Part shown: piece by piece, positions 8,409 to 17,800 of the stretch | Position numbering within the stretch: position 1 is the stretch's first letter | How the letters are laid out: each line of letters begins with the position of its first letter | NCBI GenBank assembly: GCA_016212695.1 | Contig: JACREX010000217.1 | Location: 1-52,419, forward strand | Source: Bacteroidia bacterium | GTDB lineage: Bacteria; Bacteroidota; Bacteroidia; Bacteroidales; GWF2-35-48 | DNA: 52,419 bases | Reading direction: 5' to 3' | The notes under the pieces: generated by a model | What the model was told of the DNA's origin: nothing | Seen by the model: the letters and a program-made list of their open reading frames with translations, nothing else | The model's database searches: none | Program-made: the position numbers and the translations under genes

Positions 8409-9542
8409 ATGAACGAAATTAAAATGGTTGACCTTCAGGGTCAGTACCTGAAAATAAAAACCGAAATAGACTCTGCAATTTCTGATGTTATTGAAGCATC
8501 TTCTTTTATTAATGGAGCTGAAGTAATAAATTTTAAAAACGAGCTTGCACGGTATCTGGATGTAAGGCATGTTATCCCCTGCGCTAACGGGACGGATGCC
8601 TTGCAGGTGGCCATGATGGCGCTTGAACTAAAACCCGGCGATGAAATTATTACCTCTGATTTTACGTTTATTGCAACGGTAGAAGTTATAAAACTCCTTG
8701 GCCTCACTCCCGTTCTTGTGGATGTGGATCCCGGCACCTTTAATATGGATACTGTAAAGCTTGAAAAAGCGGTTACCGGTAAAACAAAAGCCATTGTACC
8801 GGTGCATCTTTTCGGTCAATGTGCGGATATGGACGAAATACAGCGGATTGCAAAAAAATACAATTTATATGTGATCGAAGATAACGCTCAATCTTTAGGA
8901 GCAAAATATACATTCGCAGACGGATCCGCCGAATTTGCAGGAAAAATCGGAACCATTGGATGCACTTCATTTTTCCCGGCCAAAAATCTGGGTTGCTTTG
9001 GCGACGGCGGCGCGCTTTATACAAACAACGATCAATTGGGATCACGGTTGCAAATAATCGTTAATCATGGATCCAAAACAAAATATTATCACGATGATAT
9101 TGGTGTAAATTCCAGGCTGGATACAATTCAGGCCGCTATTCTCCGGGTTAAGCTTAAATACTTGGATGAATATTGCAAGGCCAGGAATACCGTTGCTGAT
9201 TATTATGACAGGATGTTTGGCGATTGTCCCAAAATAAAAATTCCGTATCGGAATAAAAAATCAACCCATGTTTTTCATCAATACACAATAGTATTAAAAG
9301 GAATTAACAGGGATGAAATGAAATCATTCCTGAAGACAAAAGGCATTCCTGCAATGGTCTATTATCCCGTACCCATGCATTTGCAAAAAGCATACTCCGA
9401 TCAAAGATATAAACCGGGCGATTTCCTGGTAACCGAAGAGCTTTGCCGGTCGGTTCTTTCTTTGCCAATGCATACAGAACTTGATGATGAACAATTAAAA
9501 TATATTTCTGAAAATGTTATGAATTATGTTTCTAATTCATGA
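8409..9542 (+). CDS. wbpE: DegT/DnrJ-family sugar aminotransferase, WbpE-like
   Basis: A 377-residue PLP-dependent fold I aminotransferase. The internal aldimine lysine is K192 in FFPAKNLGCFGDGGA, the cofactor Asp lies in VIEDNAQSLGA (about 156-166), and the N-terminus (MVDLQGQYLKIKTEID) is the usual WbpE/DegT opening. WbpE transfers an amino group from glutamate to UDP-3-keto-GlcNAcA, giving UDP-GlcNAc(3NH2)A. The assignment to the WbpE reaction rests on the three following genes, which encode the other enzymes of that pathway. It is first in the operon, behind a TATCTTTG -7 box, with 57 bases before the acetyltransferase gene. DegT substrate specificity cannot be read from sequence alone. 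Confidence 0.85.
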   Translation: MNEIKMVDLQGQYLKIKTEIDSAISDVIEASSFINGAEVINFKNELARYLDVRHVIPCANGTDALQVAMMALELKPGDEIITSDFTFIATVEVIKLLGLTPVLVDVDPGTFNMDTVKLEKAVTGKTKAIVPVHLFGQCADMDEIQRIAKKYNLYVIEDNAQSLGAKYTFADGSAEFAGKIGTIGCTSFFPAKNLGCFGDGGALYTNNDQLGSRLQIIVNHGSKTKYYHDDIGVNSRLDTIQAAILRVKLKYLDEYCKARNTVADYYDRMFGDCPKIKIPYRNKKSTHVFHQYTIVLKGINRDEMKSFLKTKGIPAMVYYPVPMHLQKAYSDQRYKPGDFLVTEELCRSVLSLPMHTELDDEQLKYISENVMNYVSNS

Positions 9543-9599
9543 GATATGACATTTATTATTTGCTATATCGAACGGCATCAATATTTTTGAAGCGTTGAA

Positions 9600-10181
9600 A
9601 TGATTATGGATAAAAAATATTTTGCACACGAATCTGCTATTATTGATGAAAATTGCACGATTGGCACAGGAACAAAAATATGGCATTTTTCACACATAAT
9701 GCCGGGTTGTGTTATCGGTGAAAACTGTAATATCGGACAAAACGTTGTGGTTTCTCCCGGCGTCATTCTCGGGAAAAATGTTAAAGTCCAGAATAATATT
9801 TCTTTATATACCGGTGTTATCTGTGAAGATGATGTTTTTCTCGGCCCATCCATGGTTTTTACCAATGTAATTAACCCCCGCAGTTCCATCATAAGGAAAG
9901 ATCAATATCAGCAAACCCTTGTTAAAAAAGGCGCAAGCATTGGCGCTAATGCAACCATCGTTTGTGGAAATACCATTGGCGAATATGCATTTATCGGGGC
10001 AGGAGCGGTTGTAACTAAAGATGTCAAACCCTATTCTCTTGTCGTGGGAAATCCGTCAAGACATGCAGGATGGATGAGCGAATACGGGCATAGATTGTAT
10101 TTCAATGAAAAGGGTGAGGCTGTTTGCCCTGAAAGCAATGAACTTTATATTTTAAAGGACAATCAGGTTCACAAAAAATAA
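9600..10181 (+). CDS. wbpD: UDP-sugar N-acetyltransferase, WbpD-like, left-handed beta-helix
   Basis: A 193-residue hexapeptide-repeat acyltransferase. The coils are easily seen ([20 protein letters not shown], then [26 protein letters not shown]), and the WbpD-family block [19 protein letters not shown] is intact. WbpD acetylates the 3-amino group of UDP-GlcNAc(3NH2)A with acetyl-CoA, giving UDP-GlcNAc(3NAc)A. Translation may start at the ATG at 9600 or at the second ATG at 9606 (MDKKYF); relatives favour neither strongly. The Gfo/Idh/MocA gene follows 14 bases after the stop, so the genes are cotranscribed. Confidence 0.87.
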   Translation: MIMDKKYFAHESAIIDENCTIGTGTKIWHFSHIMPGCVIGENCNIGQNVVVSPGVILGKNVKVQNNISLYTGVICEDDVFLGPSMVFTNVINPRSSIIRKDQYQQTLVKKGASIGANATIVCGNTIGEYAFIGAGAVVTKDVKPYSLVVGNPSRHAGWMSEYGHRLYFNEKGEAVCPESNELYILKDNQVHKK

Positions 10182-10195
10182 ATAGTTCTTTATAA

Positions 10196-11158
10196 ATGAG
10201 CGATTCTAATTCCATCAGAAATTTTGCTATAATTGGTGTTGCCGGGTACATTGCCATAAGGCATGTTAAAGCGATAAAAGATACAGGCAACAACTTGGTT
10301 GCCGCGCTTGATAAATTTGACAGCGTGGGCTTCTTAGACAGTTATTTCCCGGATACGGATTTTTTTGTTGAATTCGAGCGATTCGACCGGCATATTGAAA
10401 AATTAAAAAGGATCGGCACGCATTTGGATTATGTTAGCATCTGTTCTCCGAATTACCTTCACGACTCACACATCCGGTTTGCGCTCCGTATTGGCGCAGA
10501 CGCCATCTGTGAGAAACCGGTGGTATTAAACCCTTGGAATATCGAGGCCTTGCAGGAGATTGAAAATGAAACCGGGAAAAAAATTCATAATGTCCTGCAA
10601 TTACGCTTACACCCTGCCATTATAGAATTAAAAAATAAAATTGCAACAGGCCCTAAAGACAAAATTTATGATATTGATCTTACCTATATCGCCAGCAGGG
10701 GAAACTGGTATATGTTTTCATGGAAGGGCGATGAACATAAATCCGGAGGAATCGCCACCAATATCGGAGTTCACTTTTTCGATATGCTCACTTGGATTTT
10801 TGGCGATGTGAAAGAAAACAGGGTTCATATATTAAAACCCGATACCGCTGCCGGCTTTTTGTTTCTTGAACGAGCAAGAGTACGTTGGTTTTTAAGCATT
10901 GATAACAATGTGTTGCCTGAAGAATGTAAAATGGCGAATAAACGGACATACAGAAGCATTAGGATTGATGGAGATACGTTTGAGTTCAGCGAGGGTTTCA
11001 CGGATTTACATACAGAAACATACAGAGAAATCATAAAGGGAACCAGTTTCGGAATTGAACAAACAAAAAAATCCATACAGACGGTTTATGATATCAGGGT
11101 TTCTGAACCTGTTGGAAAAAAAGGAGAATATCACCCGTTTTGCAATAAAATCTTTTAA
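10196..11158 (+). CDS. wbpB: Gfo/Idh/MocA oxidoreductase, WbpB-like
   Basis: A 320-residue NAD-dependent dehydrogenase. The N-terminal Rossmann fold has the family variant IIGVAGYIAIRHVKAIKDTG, followed by VSICSPNYLHDSHIRFAL and the catalytic Lys in ICEKPVVLNPWN. The segment NVLQLRLHPAII is characteristic of the WbpB branch. WbpB oxidises C3 of UDP-GlcNAcA to the 3-keto form, which the WbpE aminotransferase then aminates; in known systems WbpB recycles NAD with 2-oxoglutarate, which is regenerated by WbpE. The sequence agrees along the whole usual length. A 114-base spacer with a small palindromic repeat separates it from the UDP-GlcNAc dehydrogenase gene. Confidence 0.88.
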   Translation: MSDSNSIRNFAIIGVAGYIAIRHVKAIKDTGNNLVAALDKFDSVGFLDSYFPDTDFFVEFERFDRHIEKLKRIGTHLDYVSICSPNYLHDSHIRFALRIGADAICEKPVVLNPWNIEALQEIENETGKKIHNVLQLRLHPAIIELKNKIATGPKDKIYDIDLTYIASRGNWYMFSWKGDEHKSGGIATNIGVHFFDMLTWIFGDVKENRVHILKPDTAAGFLFLERARVRWFLSIDNNVLPEECKMANKRTYRSIRIDGDTFEFSEGFTDLHTETYREIIKGTSFGIEQTKKSIQTVYDIRVSEPVGKKGEYHPFCNKIF

Positions 11159-11206
11159 TTTATTACAATATATTTATCTATGTATAACCATTCCACATTT
11201 TACCTA

Positions 11207-11221
11207 CCTGCCGTTGGCAGG
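11207..11221. repeat. Small palindromic repeat CCTGCC-GTT-GGCAGG
   Basis: A 6-bp perfect inverted repeat with a 3-base loop inside the wbpB-wbpA spacer. Related GCCTGC/GCAGGC palindromes occur at 25943-25955 and 38932-38970, so this belongs to a dispersed family. It is followed by the low-complexity text TATACCTTTATACCT, which resembles text at 34290-34313. Confidence 0.6.
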
Positions 11222-11272
11222 CATCATCAATTTGACATTACGCTATACCTTTATACCTAAAAAGTAACTATT

Positions 11273-12562
11273 ATGTATAATAAACTTTTGGCAAAAGAAA
11301 ACAAGATCGCGGTAATCGGCCTGGGATATGTCGGACTGCCCATTGCATTGGAATTTGCAAAGAAAATACCGGTAATAGGTTTTGATGTTAAACCAGACCG
11401 CGTGGAGATGATGAAAAACAAAATTGATCCCAGCAATGAGCTCGCTTCGGAAGCCTTTAACGGTTGCGATATTTTATTCTCCCATTCCATAGAAGATCTT
11501 AGAAACGCTCACTTTTATATTGTTGCTGTTCCCACTCCGATTGACCGGCATAACCTTCCGGATCTTCGTCCGGTAATCAACGCGTCAACGACGGTGGGAA
11601 AAGTTTTAAAAAAAGGGGATTATGTAGTCTATGAATCCACGGTTTATCCCGGCTGTACCGAAGAAGACTGTATCCCGATCCTGGAAAAAGAATCCGGTCT
11701 GAAATTTATGCAAGACTTTAAAGTGGGATATTCTCCCGAACGGATCAATCCCGGCGATAAAGAGCACACATTAACCCGGATTAAAAAAGTGGTGTCGGGC
11801 TGTGATCCGGAATCTTGTGAAAATATTGCAAAAACTTACGAATTAGTAATAAAAGCAGGCGTACACAGGGCAAGTTCCATAAAAGTCGCCGAAGCAGCCA
11901 AGATCATTGAAAATACCCAGAGGGACGTGAATATCGCGTTGATGAATGAACTGTCTATTATTTTTAATAAAATGGGTATCAATACATTTGAAGTTCTTGA
12001 AGCGGCTGGTACAAAATGGAATTTTCTTAAATTTATGCCGGGCCTGGTAGGCGGCCATTGTATTGGCGTTGATCCGTATTATCTCGCATATAAGGCCAAG
12101 GAATATGGTTACCATGCCCAAATGATTAACTCCGGAAGGGCGCTTAACGACAGCATGGGATCTTATGTTGCAGAACAAACGGTTAAAAAAATCCTTTTCA
12201 ACGATAAAAATATTAAAGGGTCCAAGGTATTGATAATGGGGGTTACTTTCAAGGAAGATGTCAGCGATATCCGGAATTCTAAAGTCATTGATATTATTAA
12301 TGAGTTAAACGCTTATAAAGTTAAAATTGATATTGTTGATGCCTATGCTTCTTCGGCTGAAGTGAAACATGAATATGGTTTCAGCCTCTCTGAAAAGATT
12401 GGTAATAACTATGATGCCGTGATCGTTGCTGTAAACCATAAAACGTATGTTGATTTTACCGAAAAATATTTTCAGTCAATCAGTTCGCCAAACGGAGTGT
12501 TGATTGATGTTAAAGGAACTTTCAGGGGAAAAATAAAAAATATGACGTATTGGAGCTTATAA
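11273..12562 (+). CDS. wbpA: Nucleotide-sugar 6-dehydrogenase, WbpA/TviB-like (UDP-GlcNAc dehydrogenase)
   Basis: A 429-residue UDP-sugar dehydrogenase. The NAD site is GLGYVGLP (16-23). The motif GYSPERINPGDKEH (152-165) marks the UDP-GlcNAc/TviB-WbpA group rather than UDP-glucose dehydrogenase. The catalytic cysteine is C263 in LVGGHCIGVDPYYLA, and the C-terminal UDP-binding domain includes MGVTFKEDVSDIRNSK. The enzyme oxidises C6 of UDP-GlcNAc to the uronic acid, the first step of the pathway completed by the three genes upstream. It ends one base before the galE start, so both are surely cotranscribed. Confidence 0.88.
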   Translation: MYNKLLAKENKIAVIGLGYVGLPIALEFAKKIPVIGFDVKPDRVEMMKNKIDPSNELASEAFNGCDILFSHSIEDLRNAHFYIVAVPTPIDRHNLPDLRPVINASTTVGKVLKKGDYVVYESTVYPGCTEEDCIPILEKESGLKFMQDFKVGYSPERINPGDKEHTLTRIKKVVSGCDPESCENIAKTYELVIKAGVHRASSIKVAEAAKIIENTQRDVNIALMNELSIIFNKMGINTFEVLEAAGTKWNFLKFMPGLVGGHCIGVDPYYLAYKAKEYGYHAQMINSGRALNDSMGSYVAEQTVKKILFNDKNIKGSKVLIMGVTFKEDVSDIRNSKVIDIINELNAYKVKIDIVDAYASSAEVKHEYGFSLSEKIGNNYDAVIVAVNHKTYVDFTEKYFQSISSPNGVLIDVKGTFRGKIKNMTYWSL

Positions 12563-12563
12563 A

Positions 12564-13589
12564 ATGCGCCCTCTTATTTTAGTTACCGGCGGAACAGGCT
12601 ACATTGGTTCTCATACTGTAGTCGAACTTCAAAACAATGGGTTTGAGGTAGCGATTATTGATAACCTTTCGAATTCAAGCATTGAAGTTCTGGATGGTAT
12701 TGAAAAAATAACAAAAAGAAGGCCACTTTTTTATCAATTCGATCTCTGCGAAGAAAATAAAGTTAACAACTTTTTCAAAAATCACTCTGTAATAGCAGTG
12801 ATTCACTTTGCCGCTTTCAAGGCAGTGGGAGAATCGGTTGCAGAACCATTAAAATATTATAAAAACAATCTGCTCTCTTTGCTTAATCTTTTAAAAGCCA
12901 TGAAGTCGGTGAATTCTCAAAACATGGTATTCTCTTCATCTTGCACTGTCTATGGCCAGCCTGACGAGTTGCCCGTTACCGAAAAAGCAGCTATAAAAAA
13001 AGCTCTTTCACCCTATGGCAATACGAAGCAGATTTCAGAAGAAATTATTCAGGATCACATATTTTCTTTTAATCTGTTTAAAGCAATTTCTTTAAGATAT
13101 TTTAATCCCATCGGAGCGCATACTTCTGCATTTATTGGTGAATTACCGATAGGCATACCCAGTAATCTAGTCCCGTTTATCACCCAGACTGCTATTGGAG
13201 AAAGGGGATGCTTGCAGGTTTTTGGTAATGATTATAATACTCCGGACGGCACCTGCATAAGAGATTATATTAATGTGGTGGATCTCGCAAAAGCGCATGT
13301 TATAGCTGTTAAGCGCCTGATTGAAAATAAAAATAAAAAATCTTTTGAGGTTTTTAACCTTGGAACAGGGAAAGGTAGTTCGGTTTTGGAAATTATTTTT
13401 ACATTTGAAGCCGCTACTAAGCAAAAATTAAATTATAAAATTGTTGACCGGAGGCCCGGAGACATTGAGCGGGTCTTTGCTGATACAAGATTTGCAAATG
13501 AAGAATTAGGATGGAAAGCTGAAATTTCACTCCAGGATACCCTCCTGTCTGCTTGGAACTGGGAAAAATACTGCCGCGGAAAGTCCTAA
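12564..13589 (+). CDS. galE: UDP-glucose/UDP-GlcNAc 4-epimerase, GalE-like
   Basis: A 341-residue extended short-chain dehydrogenase. NAD motif GGTGYIGSH (9-17); catalytic S124-S126 region (FSSSCTVYG), Y151 and K155 in SPYGNTK; GalE-specific HFAAFKAVGESV and the DGTCIRDYINVVDLAKAH block. GalE interconverts UDP-glucose/UDP-galactose or the N-acetyl forms. It starts one base after the wbpA stop and closes the operon. In the Pseudomonas and Bordetella versions of this pathway a non-hydrolysing 2-epimerase (WbpI) comes last; here a 4-epimerase does. It may act on the UDP-GlcNAc precursor, on the diacetamido product, or only supply galactose. Confidence 0.87.
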   Translation: MRPLILVTGGTGYIGSHTVVELQNNGFEVAIIDNLSNSSIEVLDGIEKITKRRPLFYQFDLCEENKVNNFFKNHSVIAVIHFAAFKAVGESVAEPLKYYKNNLLSLLNLLKAMKSVNSQNMVFSSSCTVYGQPDELPVTEKAAIKKALSPYGNTKQISEEIIQDHIFSFNLFKAISLRYFNPIGAHTSAFIGELPIGIPSNLVPFITQTAIGERGCLQVFGNDYNTPDGTCIRDYINVVDLAKAHVIAVKRLIENKNKKSFEVFNLGTGKGSSVLEIIFTFEAATKQKLNYKIVDRRPGDIERVFADTRFANEELGWKAEISLQDTLLSAWNWEKYCRGKS

Positions 13590-13656
13590 TAACAACAATT
13601 TTAATGGTTTTTTTTATAAAAAAAATAGCCTTATTAACAAATATTGTTAAAAAAAT

Positions 13657-13688
13657 TTTGAATTTTGTTAAAAAATAAAATACTTTTG
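13657..13688 (+). promoter_or_regulatory. Bacteroidota-type promoter TTTG-N20-TACTTTTG
   Basis: The -33 box TTTG (13657-13660) and -7 box TACTTTTG (13681-13688) are 20 bases apart, matching the consensus exactly. They lie 26 bases before the lipoprotein ATG at 13715, in a very AT-rich spacer after galE. Confidence 0.7.
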
Positions 13689-13714
13689 TAAAATTAACAA
13701 GTTAATAATTAGAT

Positions 13715-14509
13715 ATGAAAAAGTATAGATTATTATTGCTAATTATCAGTATTTCGATTACGGGCTCTTTGTTTTATGGATGCAAGAAAGGCCCGGACGA
13801 TCCCTTCTTTTCATTCCGCACAAGAAAAGCACGGGTTGCCGGGGATTATGTCATTACCGGGAAAACACTTTCTTATAAAACTACATGGGCAGACGGCACC
13901 CAGGATCAGACAGATCTTATTATCAGTGGTACCACCCAGACAGAAACCATCAAATATTTAGGTGTTACAAGCGTTTTAGGAGGCGATAGCGTTAGAATCA
14001 ATACTTTTCCAAAATTATGGAATGCCAAAGGAACCATACTGCAATATAAAATGTCGTTTGATAAAAAAGGCCTGTTTAACGGCATTTATGAATACAAAAT
14101 CGTGGCAACACTCCAAATGCCCGATACAACTCCTGCGTACACAAGAAAGGTTACCTATACCTACCGGAATGAATTTCGCGGTTCATGGGATTTCCTGAGC
14201 GGTGTTGACAAATATAAGAAAAAAGAAAGAATAGGATTGATTTATGAAGACAACCAGGTTACTGAAACCAGAATTACTACGATTACATATGAAGAAGGCA
14301 TACCGCCTCCTCCTGCTGAAACATGGAGGCATGATTATGATAATAAATATGCTAATGGCGAAAAGTCAGAAGTTTTACACATAAGAGAACTGAGGCACAA
14401 AAAAATGGTGTTTGAACAGGATATTAATGATTACCAAACAGAAAACAGCGCATTTGTATATTCCAGGGCAGGATCCATGATTGAAACCTTAGAAGAACAA
14501 GCGGAATAA
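13715..14509 (+). CDS. Predicted lipoprotein, 264 aa
   Basis: A predicted outer-membrane or surface lipoprotein. The signal peptide is MKKYRLLLLIISISITGSLFYGC with the lipobox LFYGC and acylated Cys22-23, followed by KKGPDDPFF. The mature part reads as a beta-rich protein with alternating polar and hydrophobic residues (ARVAGDYVITGKTLSYK, TQTETIKYLGVTSV, YTRKVTYTYRNEFRGSW). This resembles the Bacteroidota lipocalin-like or DUF-type lipoproteins that open with a VAGDY/VTGTW strand, but I cannot name the family. It is monocistronic: a consensus promoter sits upstream and a hairpin with a T-run follows the stop. Confidence 0.75.
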   Translation: MKKYRLLLLIISISITGSLFYGCKKGPDDPFFSFRTRKARVAGDYVITGKTLSYKTTWADGTQDQTDLIISGTTQTETIKYLGVTSVLGGDSVRINTFPKLWNAKGTILQYKMSFDKKGLFNGIYEYKIVATLQMPDTTPAYTRKVTYTYRNEFRGSWDFLSGVDKYKKKERIGLIYEDNQVTETRITTITYEEGIPPPPAETWRHDYDNKYANGEKSEVLHIRELRHKKMVFEQDINDYQTENSAFVYSRAGSMIETLEEQAE

Positions 14510-14539
14510 TATCTTTATTAAATTTATAATTGTAACAAG

Positions 14540-14567
14540 AAAGGGGCCTCAATGTGTCCCTTTTTTT
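14540..14567 (+). terminator. Probable intrinsic terminator after the lipoprotein gene
   Basis: AAAGGG (14540-14545) pairs with CCCTTT (14558-14563) around a 12-base loop, and the descending arm runs into a seven-T tract. The stem is short, so it is modest in strength. Confidence 0.5.
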
Positions 14568-14627
14568 GTTAATGATTATCCCAAGCATTTTAAATTCACC
14601 GGACTATGGTTAATTGGTTACCTAGTA

Positions 14628-14662
14628 AAAGCGGGTTGTAGAATCACTTTACAACCCGCTTT
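14628..14662 (-). terminator. Strong intrinsic terminator of tRNA-Cys
   Basis: AAAGCGGGTTGTA (14628-14640) and TACAACCCGCTTT (14650-14662) form a perfect 13-bp stem with a 9-base loop. On the minus strand it begins 3 bases after the tRNA-Cys 3' end and is followed by TTTTACT, so it terminates the tRNA transcript. Confidence 0.85.
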
Positions 14663-14665
14663 CCG

Positions 14666-14736
14666 AGGTCTCTAGCGGAGTCGAACCGCTGTACACGGTT
14701 TTGCAGACCGCTGCCTAGCCCCTCGGCCAAGAGACC
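14666..14736 (-). tRNA. tRNA-Cys (anticodon GCA)
   Basis: A 71-nt cloverleaf on the minus strand. The acceptor GGTCTCT pairs with AGAGACC and discriminator T follows, the expected U73 identity base of tRNA-Cys. The D arm is GCC/GGC, the anticodon stem GCGGT/ACCGT closes the loop CTGCAAA with anticodon GCA, the variable loop is GTAC, and the T arm AGCGG/CCGCT closes TTCGACT. CCA is not encoded. It stands alone with a consensus promoter (14753-14783) and a strong terminator (14628-14662). Confidence 0.95.
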
Positions 14737-14752
14737 ATTTTTTAATGGACTA

Positions 14753-14783
14753 CAAAAGTATAAAACAAATTCAAATATTCAAA
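14753..14783 (-). promoter_or_regulatory. Promoter of tRNA-Cys (TTTG-N19-TACTTTTG)
   Basis: Read on the minus strand, TTTG (14780-14783) and TACTTTTG (14753-14760) are separated by 19 bases, an exact match to the Bacteroidota consensus, with the -7 box ending 16 bases before the tRNA 5' end. Confidence 0.75.
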
Positions 14784-14891
14784 ATCTTTAAAATACATCT
14801 TAATATAAGCAACCATTTTAAACCTTTTACAGTCTTTAATCAGTCGCAACCTAGCAAATGCATTTAGTTAATCATATAAAATCTTAAGATT

Positions 14892-17800
14892 ATGAGGAAA
14901 TTTTACATAGTGGTCACCATTTTGTTTCTGGGCTATGCAACTGCATTAGCTCAGATCAGCCAGGGAGGCGCTCCGGCAAGTTTCCTGAAAGCAAACAGCA
15001 CATTGCTTCAGACAAACATTCCTACTCAAACCATGCCTTTTGTGGATGTTCAGCGTTTGAGTTCCGAAGATTTGATAAATGATTTGAACAAAGAAATCCC
15101 ATGGAGATTCGGCGAAAATATCCCTGTTGACATTGATGTTAAAACCAATGGCGTAGCCGATGTGCTGCCTGATGGCGACAAGCTTTACAGGGTGAGGGTT
15201 TATTCCCAGGGCGCATTTAGCATTAACCTGACTTTCGATAATTACAGACTGCCTCCGGGTGCGAAGTTGTTTATATATGATGAACAGAAAACTCATATAC
15301 TCGGCGCTTTTACGGATTTTAATAATCAGCCTGACAGATATTTTGCTACTACTCTTATACAAGGTGATGCAATCATTATCGAGTATTTGGAACCAATAAA
15401 TGTTCAATTTGCCGGAACATTACATCTTTCACGCGTAACCCATGGTTACAGGAATGTGCTCGATTTTACAGCAAAGGCTTTTGGAGATGCCGGATCATGC
15501 AATAATAATGTCGTATGCCCACTTGGCGTTGGTTGGGAAAACGAAATACGCTCCGTATGTATGCTCGTGGTCGGAGGCAGCGGCTTTTGCACAGGGGCTA
15601 TGGTCAATAATACGGCGCAGGATGGCGCTCCGTATGTACTCACAGCGAATCATTGCTCTACTTCCAATGATTTTGCAAGCTGGGTATTCTGGTGGAACTG
15701 GCAAAGCGCTACCTGCACCAACCCCGGAACTTCTCCTGCCCACGACCAGGCCACAACATCAGGAAGTGTGCTGAAAGCAAGAAATGCAGGTTCTGATTTT
15801 TGCCTTGTGCAGATGAATCAAACACCCCCTTCTGCTTTTAATGTATATTATGCAGGATGGAATTATAGTGCAACTGCCGCCACATCAACCATGTGTATTC
15901 ATCATCCCAGCGGCGATATTAAAAAGATTTCATCGGCAGGCGCTGCTACTTCTGCAACATACAGCGGCGCACAGTGCTGGAATGTATCATGGACAAGCGG
16001 AGTAACCGAACCCGGATCTTCAGGCTCGCCTTTATTCGACCAGAACCACAGAATCATCGGCCAGCTTTACGGCGGGCCTTCAGCGTGTGGCGCTACACCC
16101 GGAAACCTAAATGACTATTACGGACAATTCGCTGTTTCCTGGAACACAGGCACAACTTCTGCTACGCGATTAGTTGACTGGCTCGACCCGGGTAACTTAA
16201 ACCCTACTGTTTTAAACGGATATGACCCAAATACACCGGCTGTTGCACTCGATGCCAAAGCAAATGCAGTTATTGTCCCGGTTACATCCTACTGTGCGGT
16301 TCAGAATATTACTCCGACAGTTGAAATTGCAAATATAGGTTCAACAAACCTCACAAGTCTGTCTGTAAATTATAATATTGACGGCGGCGCAAACCTGAAC
16401 CAGAACTGGACAGGTAACCTCGCTACAAATGCTACCGCACAGGTTACTTTCCCGCAAATAGCACTTACAACAGGAAGTCACAGATTTTATTCTTCGGTTA
16501 CTTCTCCAAATGGAGGCACAGACGAGAATACGGCGAATGATACCTTATCAATTCAGTATGTGGTAGGCGGTACATCTTTGCCTTTCACTGAAGGATTTGA
16601 AAACGGAACATTCCCTCCTAATTTCTGGTCAATAAATAATCCCGATATTTCTACAACATGGGCAAGCGCTGCTACTTCCGGTAATGGAGCAAGCACGGCT
16701 TCTGCATTTATAGACTTTTTTAATTATAATACTGCTGGAGAATTAGACGACTTACTTTCACCTGTGATAGATTTAACGGGCCTGACAAATGTCAGCATGA
16801 CATTTAATGTGGCTTACAGAAGATATGATAATACAACCAACGATGGTTTGGATATTTATATTTCAACCGATTGCGGCGCTACATTTAACCCGACTCCTGT
16901 TTACAGCAAATCCGGAACAGTCATGGCCACCGGAGCCGATATGACAAATGCGTTTATTCCGTCTGTAGCATCAGACTGGAGATTGGAAACTGTTGACCTG
17001 ACTCCTTATGTCGGAAATAATGTTGTTCTGCAGTTTCAGGCTGTAAATGCATATGGAAACAACTTGTATATTGATGATATCAATATTTTTTCAGTAACAA
17101 CTCCACCCATTGCAGATTTTACACAAAGCGACACCAGTACCTGTGTCGGCGCCATTACTTTCACCGATCTATCAACAAACAGCCCGACTTCCTGGCTCTG
17201 GAATTTTGGCGATGGGAACACGTCTAATGAGCAAAATCCAACATATACCTACACCGCAAACGGTACTTATTCGGTTACACTTTCAGCAACCAATCAATAT
17301 GGAAGCGACCAGATTGTAAAAACAGACCTGATCCATATTAATCTGCCTGCATCGCCAGTGGCAACAGATGTTTCACGGTGCGGGGCTGGAACTGTTACCC
17401 TCACAGCCACAGGTTCAGGAACCCTTTATTGGTATGATGCCGCAACAGGAGGAAATAATCTTGGAACAGGAACTTCATATACCACTCCTTCAATAAGCGT
17501 GACTACTCCTTACTATGTGGAAAATCATGTTCAGCAAACTTCGGTATATGGAGGAAATACTGAAAGTAATGTAAATGGGATCCAGTATAACCAAGCACAG
17601 GAAGCCTGGTTAACCTTCAATGCGCTTACTGATTTTAAATTAGTGTCTGTTGAAGTGAATGCAGGAACAACGGCTTCCCGAAAAATATCGTTAAGAAACA
17701 GTTCGGGCATCACCCTTGATTCTGTTATTCTTACCATTCCTGCAGGAGTAAGCCGCATCACTCTTGATTTTGACGTACCCACAGGTACAGGATTCAGACT

